Of a DNA stretch of 7,292 nt, positions 1 to 5,315 are shown in pieces. The first letter of the stretch is position 1; each line of letters opens with the position of its first letter. The stretch spans positions 1 to 7,292 of the forward strand of contig JALSPV010000124.1 in assembly GCA_026985775.1 (NCBI GenBank). The letters are read 5' to 3'. The notes under the pieces were generated by a model. It had not been told where the DNA came from. It did not search any database and was given only the letters and a program-made list of their open reading frames with translations. This stretch comes from Candidatus Aenigmatarchaeota archaeon. Its GTDB lineage: Archaea > Aenigmatarchaeota > Aenigmatarchaeia > Aenigmatarchaeales > SZUA-1535. Both the position numbers and the translations under genes were made by a program.

Positions 1-956
1 CCCAAAAATTCTGTTGTACCGCATGCGCTGTCTTCGCCATCACAATATGTTCTTCCTGTAACTCTTCTAGGTAAAAGCCCGTGATCTTTATCTATATTTT
101 CTCTTATTATCGAAGGTAGGTACTCTTTTATGTTGACGCATATCTCCATTGGCTTTCCTCTAAAAAATAAAAGTGGAAAATATCCGTCGTTCATTTCTTT
201 TTTATAAATTGTTATGTTGTTAAAAAATAAACCTATTTTAACGCTGCACGTATTTTCATTATCAAGAATGCAGGAAAACTTTTGATAATTATTATCACCC
301 TTCGAAAAACTTTCACACTTTCCATTTATTTCATTTTTACATACACCATAGAACGTATTCCAATAAATTTCTGCGTGTATTTTTTTATCTCCGGGAGATA
401 TTCCTTTAAGTGTTATACCACCGTTACCATCCCAGCTTATACAAAATACCGATTTGTTTTCAAATGCGATTTGATAAAAAAGTACTGCCTTTTCGTAAAG
501 ATAACCAAATCTAAATGGAGAATAAAAATCTTTCCATATTTCTTTTTTTGCTTTTAAGGTACTTGCAACAATATATGCCTTTGTTGAAATGTTCACATAA
601 CTTCCTTGAGCACTTGCAAAATCCTCTATAGACGGAAATAAGTTTATCCCAGGTTCTCCAGAAAATTTTCTTTGTAAAATGAGTGTTTTTATTTCTGTAT
701 AAACTCTTTGAAGAATTTTTTCTGGTTTCTCTATACCACCATTTTTCGCAACATCGTAAAGAACAAAGTTAAATATGTTCTGAAAATCCAATTTCATTTC
801 ATCGATAAATTCCGTATAAGAAAGCGGTACCATTACGTTAAGATGCTCACCCTTTATATTTTCGGATGCTTTTATAAGCAGTGTTTTTGCGCCACCGAAT
901 GCTACATAAAATATGAAAACGGCCATACCAAGGAGTAAAAATTCCTGAAGGTGCAT
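1..956 (-). CDS. Large single-pass, Cys-rich pilin-like surface protein, 3' end cut by window edge
   Basis: An open frame of 318 complete codons runs from ATG at 956 to the left edge without a stop, so the protein is longer than seen. It starts MHLQEFLLLGMAVFIFYVAF: one hydrophobic helix at about residues 5-20 with almost no leader, like the LEFLLL core of archaeal class III signals but without the usual basic residues. The rest looks extracytoplasmic: mixed beta-type sequence with Asn-x-Ser/Thr sites and eight cysteines (172, 206, 214, 229, 237, 273, 305, 312), several in pairs that could form disulfides. The ATG directly follows the TGA of the upstream gene. A GGTG at about -10 lies inside that gene's last codons, so translation is probably coupled. 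It is the last and largest visible gene of the leftward operon. I recognise no family; a large minor pilin or tip protein is an inference from context. Confidence 0.82.
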   Translation of the reverse strand, partial: MHLQEFLLLGMAVFIFYVAFGGAKTLLIKASENIKGEHLNVMVPLSYTEFIDEMKLDFQNIFNFVLYDVAKNGGIEKPEKILQRVYTEIKTLILQRKFSGEPGINLFPSIEDFASAQGSYVNISTKAYIVASTLKAKKEIWKDFYSPFRFGYLYEKAVLFYQIAFENKSVFCISWDGNGGITLKGISPGDKKIHAEIYWNTFYGVCKNEINGKCESFSKGDNNYQKFSCILDNENTCSVKIGLFFNNITIYKKEMNDGYFPLLFFRGKPMEICVNIKEYLPSIIRENIDKDHGLLPRRVTGRTYCDGEDSACGTTEFL

Positions 957-1490
957 TCACCACACCGTGAAGCAAAGCTTTATTTTTCTTTTGGGAAATG
1001 GTATTGAAATTTCTTTCTCTACTTTCACTGGTATCGAATGTTCTATTTTTCCTTCATTTTCAATGAACTCATATCCAGAAAAATCTAATTTTATTTGTGC
1101 ATTCCATAGTTTTTCAAGTGTCTCGTTGATAAATTTCTCACACGTCTCGTTTTCATAGTTATTTCCATAAACTTCTTTACATAGTTCTTCATCTGTATCC
1201 TTAACACAATCCAAATATCGTATACAATCATATATACTTAACTTTGTTTTAGTTTTCAAAAAAGTATAAACAAGAAGTTCTGTTTTATAAGGTATTTCAT
1301 GATAATTTTCTACATAATATCTTATACTTATTCCTGGACAGAACCATAAATTCCGAGTAAAGGGCTTTGTACACAAGGAAAAAAGTGTCACGGCTACAGC
1401 TCCTATCATTGTAAGAAATAAAATTATTACGAGCATCACAAAATGTGTTTGTGCTTTTTTCACAATATTCATAGTTTTTGAGATTTTCAC
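957..1490 (-). CDS. Single-pass pilin-like protein, Cys-rich (177 aa)
   Basis: Third gene of the leftward operon. The chosen start is GTG at 1490 because GGGGTGA (1502-1496), which contains the upstream gene's stop codon, sits 5 nt before it; ATG at 1472 is possible but has no such site. The N-terminus has a basic leader, then KKAQTHFVMLVIILFLTMIG. The K-A-Q followed by a hydrophobic helix (about 17-38) fits archaeal class III signal peptides, which often have Gln at +1. The ectodomain has seven cysteines (40, 51, 89, 95, 104, 117, 173). It also has a segment ELLVYTFLKTKTKLSIYDCI (71-90) that resembles, from memory, a motif in other archaeal pilin-like proteins. It ends with alternating hydrophobic residues and a C-terminal Trp. 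Its stop abuts the next gene's ATG. A minor-pilin role is inference; the presence of the gene is well supported. Confidence 0.83.
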   Translation of the reverse strand: MKISKTMNIVKKAQTHFVMLVIILFLTMIGAVAVTLFSLCTKPFTRNLWFCPGISIRYYVENYHEIPYKTELLVYTFLKTKTKLSIYDCIRYLDCVKDTDEELCKEVYGNNYENETCEKFINETLEKLWNAQIKLDFSGYEFIENEGKIEHSIPVKVEKEISIPFPKRKIKLCFTVW

Positions 1491-1495
1491 CTATT

Positions 1496-1906
1496 TCACC
1501 CCGGAAGAAGTGTAAACTTTAAAAATTCTATCCTTACTTTTGCAGGATGTATCTCGTTACCAATTTTTAAGGGATAATCAAATTCATTCCAATATTCAAC
1601 ATGCCATTCATAAAAAGCCGCATTGCTTGCAATATATTTTTTTCCTGTTATCAAGTCTGTTACCTCAACCTTTATATGCTCGCTCAAATCACCAACACAA
1701 GGCTTTAATTTTTCTGGGTTTATCTCAGTACCAAGACATACAATCAATGTACTAAATGTTGTTGTCGCATCGAGGGAATTATATGCCTCCTTATATGCTA
1801 CTGTTATTGTCAAGGGAATCTCAGAAAAAATTATGATTAAAAGAAGTAATATAAATGCGTAAGCCACACTGAAAACAAGCCTTTCAAATTGTGATTTCGC
1901 GCACAT
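1496..1906 (-). CDS. Small single-pass pilin-like protein (136 aa)
   Basis: Second gene of the leftward operon. The frame is open up to an ATG at 1996, but that start would overlap the upstream gene by 113 nt. I prefer ATG at 1906, preceded by GAGGTG (1913-1908) although the spacing is only 1 nt; the overlap is then 23 nt. The protein begins MCAKSQFERLVFSVAYAF. K-S before Q-F-E resembles a class III cleavage region (Gln at +1, Glu at +3), followed by a helix at about 10-33. The remaining ~100 residues look beta-rich and extracytoplasmic (HIKVEVTDLITGKKY at 77-91), with Cys57 and Cys70 as a possible disulfide. It ends 5 nt before the next gene, and its final codons carry that gene's ribosome site. 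Family not recognised; similar in size to a minor pseudopilin. Confidence 0.8.
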   Translation of the reverse strand: MCAKSQFERLVFSVAYAFILLLLIIIFSEIPLTITVAYKEAYNSLDATTTFSTLIVCLGTEINPEKLKPCVGDLSEHIKVEVTDLITGKKYIASNAAFYEWHVEYWNEFDYPLKIGNEIHPAKVRIEFLKFTLLPG

Positions 1907-2360
1907 ACACCTCGCCGTTTTTATACGAAATTTCCAATTTTTTATTATATAGTTTGCTGCAGTTCCCTTTGAAACCATTTCCCAAATATTTTCCAACAGG
2001 ATTTTCTATAGTAGTTTCCCCAAAATTTGGTTCGAGTCCAAAAAGAAGCCATATATTTGTAAGCCTAAGAAAATTAACTATTACTTCCCATATTTTAGTT
2101 TCTGTAGTTACCTTTATTTTGTCTTGATCTATTTCTATTTCGCAATATCGTTTCGGAAGCTTGAGAATCAGATTAGCACCATTTCCTGCTGCATAAACTT
2201 CTTTGAGTGCAAAACTAATTTTTTGGGCAATCATATCAGAAGTTATTAAGTCCTGTGCGTTGAGATATGTCATAATAACAGCTGTGAAAATAACAATCAT
2301 TACCATCACTATTATACCGTCTACGAGTGTATCATAACTGATTTCCATAGATCCCTTCAT
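1884..2360 (-). CDS. Class III signal / type IV pilin-like protein (158 aa), first gene of leftward operon
   Basis: The N-terminus MKGSMEISYDTLVDGIIV is the clearest pilin-like signal on this strand: a two-residue K-G leader, Glu at +3, then a helix at about 15-33. Asp14 at the start of the helix is unusual. Residues 62-85 (LILKLPKRYCEIEI and onward) show the hydrophobic-LP-alternating strand pattern I associate with archaeal pilin heads. Cys73 and Cys134 could pair. A second hydrophobic stretch lies at about 93-109. No ribosome site precedes ATG 2360, so the transcript may be leaderless or start at the in-frame ATG 2348. It is divergent from the small-gene operon across 36 bp and overlaps the next gene by 23 nt. 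Probably a structural pilin-like subunit; the exact role is inferred. Confidence 0.85.
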   Translation of the reverse strand: MKGSMEISYDTLVDGIIVMVMIVIFTAVIMTYLNAQDLITSDMIAQKISFALKEVYAAGNGANLILKLPKRYCEIEIDQDKIKVTTETKIWEVIVNFLRLTNIWLLFGLEPNFGETTIENPVGKYLGNGFKGNCSKLYNKKLEISYKNGEVYVREITI

Positions 2361-2396
2361 AACTATTATATATTTCTTTTAAATTACAAAAAAATT
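2361..2396. promoter_or_regulatory. Compact divergent promoter between the two pilin-like operons
   Basis: Only 36 bp separate the two start codons and neither gene has a ribosome site here. A self-complementary TATATA lies at 2367-2372. Its centre is about 27 bp before the rightward ATG at 2397, the distance expected if transcription starts at the start codon, so that gene is probably leaderless. For the leftward gene the same box would place the start near 2343, close to the in-frame ATG at 2348. A second weak box around TTTAAA (2378-2383) is an alternative. One element could therefore serve both directions. Transcription starts are inferred. Confidence 0.55.
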
Positions 2397-2510
2397 ATGG
2401 AATTAAAATTTTACTACCTTATTTGGATTATTGTTGGTTTTTTGATTGTACTCGCCATAATCATGCTCTCTGTTTCACCCATAGCAAAAATTTTTGGAAT
2501 GGTGAAATAG
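2397..2510 (+). CDS. Very small single-helix pilin-like protein 1 (37 aa)
   Basis: ATG 2397 to TAG 2510, starting MELKFYYLIWIIVGFLIVLA and ending GMVK. A single hydrophobic helix covers about residues 6-26, followed by a short basic tail. It has no leader: the initiator Met directly precedes E-L-K-F, which lines up with the pre-helix pattern of its longer neighbours (for example G-V-S-L). First gene of the rightward operon and probably leaderless, given the TATA box 27 bp upstream. Its last codons (GGTGAAATAG, 2501-2510) supply the ribosome site of the next gene, which starts at the next base. Too short for most gene callers. The support is the perfect tiling of consecutive frames, the coupled ribosome sites and the repeated architecture. 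Function unknown; likely a small membrane or pilus subunit. Confidence 0.75.
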   Translation: MELKFYYLIWIIVGFLIVLAIIMLSVSPIAKIFGMVK

Positions 2511-2627
2511 ATGGAATTAACATTCGAAACACTCATAATAATCGTGGTATTCATAGTTGTTGCGCTTGTAATAATTATATATTTAACAGCTGGAATGGAA
2601 AGTATATTTAAGTGGGTGATAAAGTAA
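2511..2627 (+). CDS. Very small single-helix pilin-like protein 2 (38 aa)
   Basis: ATG 2511 follows the previous stop with no gap. GGTGA at 2501-2505 gives an ideal 5-nt spacing. The protein starts MELTFETLIIIVVFIVVALV and ends with the amphipathic tail MESIFKWVIK. It is the closest relative of the first small protein: both begin M-E-L-[K/T]-F, lack a leader and have one helix, here about residues 7-25. This pair may be a tandem duplication that diverged. The end of the gene (GGGTGAT, 2614-2620) serves as ribosome site for the next gene, which starts immediately after the TAA. Probably membrane-inserted; function unknown. Confidence 0.77.
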   Translation: MELTFETLIIIVVFIVVALVIIIYLTAGMESIFKWVIK

Positions 2628-2804
2628 ATGGAAAGTGAAGGACTTAAAATAACCATGCACGCAATAATATATTTAATTGCTGCTATACTTGTAATTATTG
2701 TAATCGCTGCTCTCGTTTTCCTATCCCCCAAAATTAAAACTACCCTTTGCTTATCCTTTGCAAAGTACTGGTGGTTTAAGCTTTTACCAATCTCATGTGT
2801 TTGA
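2628..2804 (+). CDS. Very small single-helix pilin-like protein 3 with two tail cysteines (58 aa)
   Basis: ATG 2628 directly follows the previous TAA, with GGTGA at 2615-2619 (8-nt spacing). It starts MESEGLKITMHAIIYLIAAI. An acidic leader precedes G-L-K-I-T, aligning with G-V-S-L-S and E-L-S-I-Q in the neighbours. The helix spans about 10-32. It has the longest tail of the group, with Cys41 and Cys57 and a hydrophobic run KYWWFKLLPISCV that could lie on the membrane or form a disulfide-closed hairpin. A second in-frame ATG at codon 10 (2655) would remove the leader and has no good ribosome site. The stop codon overlaps the next gene's GAGGTG. Function unknown. Confidence 0.75.
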   Translation: MESEGLKITMHAIIYLIAAILVIIVIAALVFLSPKIKTTLCLSFAKYWWFKLLPISCV

Positions 2805-2813
2805 GGTGGAAAA

Positions 2814-2972
2814 ATGACGAGAGAACTTTCAATACAGACAGTCGTGCTTTTGGTCTTTATGGTAATAGCGATAATTGTTGTTGTGTTTTTTGTAATAGTA
2901 GCCAGAAACAGCGGAACAAAAAGCATAGACTTGCTTTCACAAATAGCAAAAATGCTCGCAGGAGGGAGATAA
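2814..2972 (+). CDS. Very small single-helix pilin-like protein 4 (52 aa)
   Basis: ATG 2814, with GAGGTG at 2803-2808 overlapping the previous stop (5-nt spacing). It begins MTRELSIQTVVLLVFMVIAI: a short leader with one Arg, then E-L-S-I-Q-T and a strongly hydrophobic helix at about 9-29. The tail RNSGTKSIDLLSQIAKMLAG is amphipathic and basic. The leader-pattern-helix-tail layout is that of a miniature type IV pilin such as the Flp class in size, but no known family is recognised. Its final codons contain GGAGG for the next gene. Fourth of six small genes in the operon. Confidence 0.78.
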   Translation: MTRELSIQTVVLLVFMVIAIIVVVFFVIVARNSGTKSIDLLSQIAKMLAGGR

Positions 2973-2976
2973 ATAA

Positions 2977-3129
2977 ATGAAACAAAAGGGTGTTTCCCTC
3001 TCAACGAGAATACTCTTCGCCGTTGTGGTTTTTGTAATAATAGCGGTTGTTGTTTTCTTTCTCGTAACGTATTCAAAGAGTGCAACATTTTCATTTATAA
3101 ACATATTAAAAACAGCTTTCGGTGGATGA
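2977..3129 (+). CDS. Very small single-helix pilin-like protein 5 with K-G class III-type leader (50 aa)
   Basis: ATG 2977, with GGAGG at 2961-2965 and a second AGGGAGA just after. It starts MKQKGVSLSTRILFAVVVFV, the most pilin-like N-terminus of the small set: basic leader, K-G, then V-S-L-S and a helix at about 12-31. The tail is short and polar and ends AFGG. The Lys-Gly junction is where an archaeal prepilin peptidase (PibD/EppA/FlaK type) would cut by analogy, although the Glu or Gln near the site is missing. The last codons (GGTGGATGA) serve the next gene. Function unknown; small pilus or membrane subunit is the best inference. Confidence 0.8.
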   Translation: MKQKGVSLSTRILFAVVVFVIIAVVVFFLVTYSKSATFSFINILKTAFGG

Positions 3130-3131
3130 AA

Positions 3132-3302
3132 ATGAAAAGAAGTAAAAAAGCTGTCTCGGTAAAAATTCTTTATTTGTTAATTTGTATGATTTTCATACTC
3201 CTTCTTGTCCTCTTCCTTTTTGGGAGTAAATTTAATGAATTTTTAAATCATATTATTAAAAATATTGATAAAACACTTAACTACGGTGTGAAAAATGCTT
3301 AA
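3132..3302 (+). CDS. Very small single-helix pilin-like protein 6 (56 aa)
   Basis: I chose ATG 3132 because GGTG at 3121-3124 is 7 nt upstream. An in-frame ATG at 3126, overlapping the previous stop as ATGA, would add Met-Lys. The protein starts MKRSKKAVSVKILYLLICMI. A strongly basic leader and K-A precede V-S-V-K, then a helix at about 12-31 and an amphipathic tail of some 25 residues (KFNEFLNHIIKNIDKTLNYG). It overlaps the start of the 653-aa gene by 8 nt and carries that gene's ribosome site, so the two products are probably made in fixed proportion. Function unknown. Confidence 0.78.
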   Translation: MKRSKKAVSVKILYLLICMIFILLLVLFLFGSKFNEFLNHIIKNIDKTLNYGVKNA

Positions 3303-5256
3303 AGTCAAGGCGATCCAGCTGAACCTTGAAATTGTCGTAAAAGTTCTTGTACTCTTGCTTGTACTTTTTGGTGCCGCTTATCTTGTTATGGGTAAGGACT
3401 GGAAGCTGAATGCAGAAGCATCCAAAACAACAAATAGATTAGTAGAAGCTTTCGTAACGGTCGCAAAAAATTACGAAAAATACGATTATTTCAACAGATT
3501 TGGAGGAGGAAATAAAGTTTGTAAGGTTCCTCTCAATTCAACTGAACCATGTGGAGTTGAAATAGACTTACCACAGGAATTGCATATATTAACTTTAAAT
3601 GCCCTTCCCGCATTTGGAGATCCAAAATACATAGTTTATTGGGATTCTTATGATAATGTTGAAAGCGGTTTCTGGAGCGGATGGGTTTATCTCGATGTGT
3701 TTCTTTTATTGCTTCCCGAAGAAAAAATTGCTGAGTTTGGTGGAAAGATTGCTGAAATAAGTGGAAAAATTATTGAAACAGCTGGCAAAGCTGCTTTAGA
3801 AGGTTCTCTTGGTGAGGGACTAAGACTTTTAGGGCGTTCAGTTAAATTCGTATTAGAAAAAACAAAAGATGCGTTTTCCAAAGGAATAGAAATAGTTTTA
3901 AAAGATGAAAATGGGGAAAGTAGATTCACAAAAAGTTTTGAAAAACTTAAAGAAGGGCTTAGGAAACTTGTAAAATCCGGTGAAAAGGATGCAGAACCCC
4001 TTGAAAAAAATGCAGAACTAATGGAATCGGTCACAAAAAATACTGAAACTATGCTTTCAAATGCTGGCTTTTTAAAAAATCTGCGCGCAACAATAATAAC
4101 AAAAACAGATTCTCTGAAAGGTCTTTCTCTTATGGAAAAATTATCGGGAATAAAAGGCGGGACGATAGAATTTTTTAAAACCTTAGTTGACAACGGGAAA
4201 ATTCGATTTTGTGCACCAGCCGGCGTTATAGCAGCTCTTACTTTAGATGAAATGAAAAAAGAGGGTATTATTAAGGAAAAAAATGGGAATTATTACTATA
4301 AAGGACAGCCCATAGAGCAAGAACTTTTGTGGACAGTATTTTTTACAGCAAAAAAAGATACTATTTATACCTATGTTTATAATGCGAAAAAGAAACTCCT
4401 ACAAAAATTAAAAATCTTCGAAGAAAAACCAGAACCAGAGGAATCTCTACTATTTATACTCACTTGGAATAAAGAAAAAGATGAATGGGAAAGTGATTTT
4501 CTTGGTACTGTAAAAGAAGTTATGGAAAATCCTAAATTAAGGGTTAAAACACTTGGAAATTGTTTTGTTGCTGGTAGTATAACATTCTTAACGACTTATT
4601 TTATCCATAAAATGGAGGCAAAATATGAGATATACGAAAAGGAAAAGGAAATTTGTAAAAATGCTATTTGTCTGAAGGGCACAGAAATGTATCCGCGCGC
4701 CGTGAAAAAAGATGAATTAAAGTATGCTATGGAAAATGGAAAAATATGTGGAATAAAAATGATGAACGCAAACAAATATGGTGGCAAAGCCATCCCTGGA
4801 AATCTCTGGAGTATTATGCCTCCACAATTCAAAGATTTTTTGAAAACACACGGAGTTAAGGTCGGTTACGACCCATCTGTTCACGAATTTTACCTTGCCT
4901 CACCGTGCTATGCGTTTGCACAGATATGGGTTGCAAGCTGCGACGATCCGAAAAAGAAATGCGAAGACAGTGAACTCTGCACCAAATGGAAGGAAACTCC
5001 CTGTGCAGATGATGCACATTGCTGTAGAAGGTGTATATGGGTTTCTTTACAAAAAGGTATAGGGCTGCCGTTCGAAGATCTTTCGGATTTTAACTATTGT
5101 TTCCCAGCACCAGAAGCCAGATTTATTAGCTTTTTGCTACAACAACCATGGCCTTATACAGGATATTGGGCTAATATTTGTAATGGGGTTCAGAAATTCA
5201 GCCCCATTTTATCTTGGTACTGCCCATTTAAGAAAATGTGGGATAATAGTGTATAG
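3295..5256 (+). CDS. Large single-anchor surface protein with heptad repeats and Cys-rich C-terminal domain (653 aa)
   Basis: ATG 3295 has GGTG at 3285-3288 (6-nt spacing) inside the preceding gene. The N-terminus KVKAIQLNLEIVVKVLVLLL is pilin-like (K-A, then I-Q-L-N-L-E and a helix at about 13-33), matching the small neighbours. After the anchor come a domain to about residue 135 and four consecutive heptads beginning K144, K151, K158 and K165 (pattern K-I-A-E-x-x-G). A Lys/Glu-rich, probably helical or coiled region follows to about 260, then a mixed domain and a moderately hydrophobic stretch at 419-438. The last 116 residues hold 11 cysteines (538, 549, 556, 562, 570, 576, 577, 580, 602, 629, 643), suggesting a disulfide-rich domain outside the cell; metal binding is less likely. 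No known family is recognised. Last gene of the operon; possibly the adhesin or tip-like effector of the assembly (inference). Confidence 0.9.
   Translation: MLKVKAIQLNLEIVVKVLVLLLVLFGAAYLVMGKDWKLNAEASKTTNRLVEAFVTVAKNYEKYDYFNRFGGGNKVCKVPLNSTEPCGVEIDLPQELHILTLNALPAFGDPKYIVYWDSYDNVESGFWSGWVYLDVFLLLLPEEKIAEFGGKIAEISGKIIETAGKAALEGSLGEGLRLLGRSVKFVLEKTKDAFSKGIEIVLKDENGESRFTKSFEKLKEGLRKLVKSGEKDAEPLEKNAELMESVTKNTETMLSNAGFLKNLRATIITKTDSLKGLSLMEKLSGIKGGTIEFFKTLVDNGKIRFCAPAGVIAALTLDEMKKEGIIKEKNGNYYYKGQPIEQELLWTVFFTAKKDTIYTYVYNAKKKLLQKLKIFEEKPEPEESLLFILTWNKEKDEWESDFLGTVKEVMENPKLRVKTLGNCFVAGSITFLTTYFIHKMEAKYEIYEKEKEICKNAICLKGTEMYPRAVKKDELKYAMENGKICGIKMMNANKYGGKAIPGNLWSIMPPQFKDFLKTHGVKVGYDPSVHEFYLASPCYAFAQIWVASCDDPKKKCEDSELCTKWKETPCADDAHCCRRCIWVSLQKGIGLPFEDLSDFNYCFPAPEARFISFLLQQPWPYTGYWANICNGVQKFSPILSWYCPFKKMWDNSV
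3724..3807 (+). repeat. Four tandem 21-nt units encoding K-I-A-E heptads
   Basis: Within the 653-aa protein, residues 144-171 read as four heptads: KIAEFGG, KIAEISG, KIIETAG, KAALEGS. The first three are close at both DNA and protein level and the fourth is degraded. Lys, Ile and Glu recur every seven residues, giving an amphipathic helix with a Gly-rich face suited to helix packing or lying on a membrane. It probably arose by duplication of a 21-nt unit. Confidence 0.75.
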
Positions 5257-5282
5257 TATGAAATATATTTACTGATATAAAA

Positions 5283-5315
5283 TTTTTTATATATTTTTAT
5301 AGCTGAATTGGTTTC
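5283..5315 (+). promoter_or_regulatory. Promoter for a probably leaderless lamin-tail gene, overlapping T-rich end of the pilin-like operon
   Basis: TTTATATAT at 5286-5294 is a good archaeal TATA box. Its centre is about 26 bp before the ATG at 5316, so transcription would start at or next to the start codon. There is no convincing ribosome site, which fits a leaderless mRNA. The flanking T-runs (5283-5288 and 5294-5298) could also end transcription of the upstream operon. Confidence 0.6.

Noticed and set aside
282..938. Two plus-strand frames (282-557 and 708-938)
   Set aside because: Phe/Tyr/Ile-rich shadows of the partial minus-strand gene 1-956, which has a coherent protein and operon position.
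1907..1996. Longer start (ATG 1996) for the second leftward gene
   Set aside because: It would overlap the first gene by 113 nt and put 30 polar residues before the signal-like sequence; ATG 1906 has a GAGGTG and gives a normal leader.
2414..3094. A 226-codon open frame on the minus strand covering most of the small-gene array
   Set aside because: It has no ribosome site or promoter and a Thr/Ser/Ile-rich composition typical of antisense to hydrophobic codons. It contradicts the plus-strand series of abutting frames, each with its own ribosome site and helix. An automatic annotation could wrongly prefer it.
3687..4193. A 168-codon minus-strand frame inside the 653-aa gene
   Set aside because: Ser/Phe-rich antisense of Lys/Glu codons, without start signals; the plus-strand gene is clearly coding.
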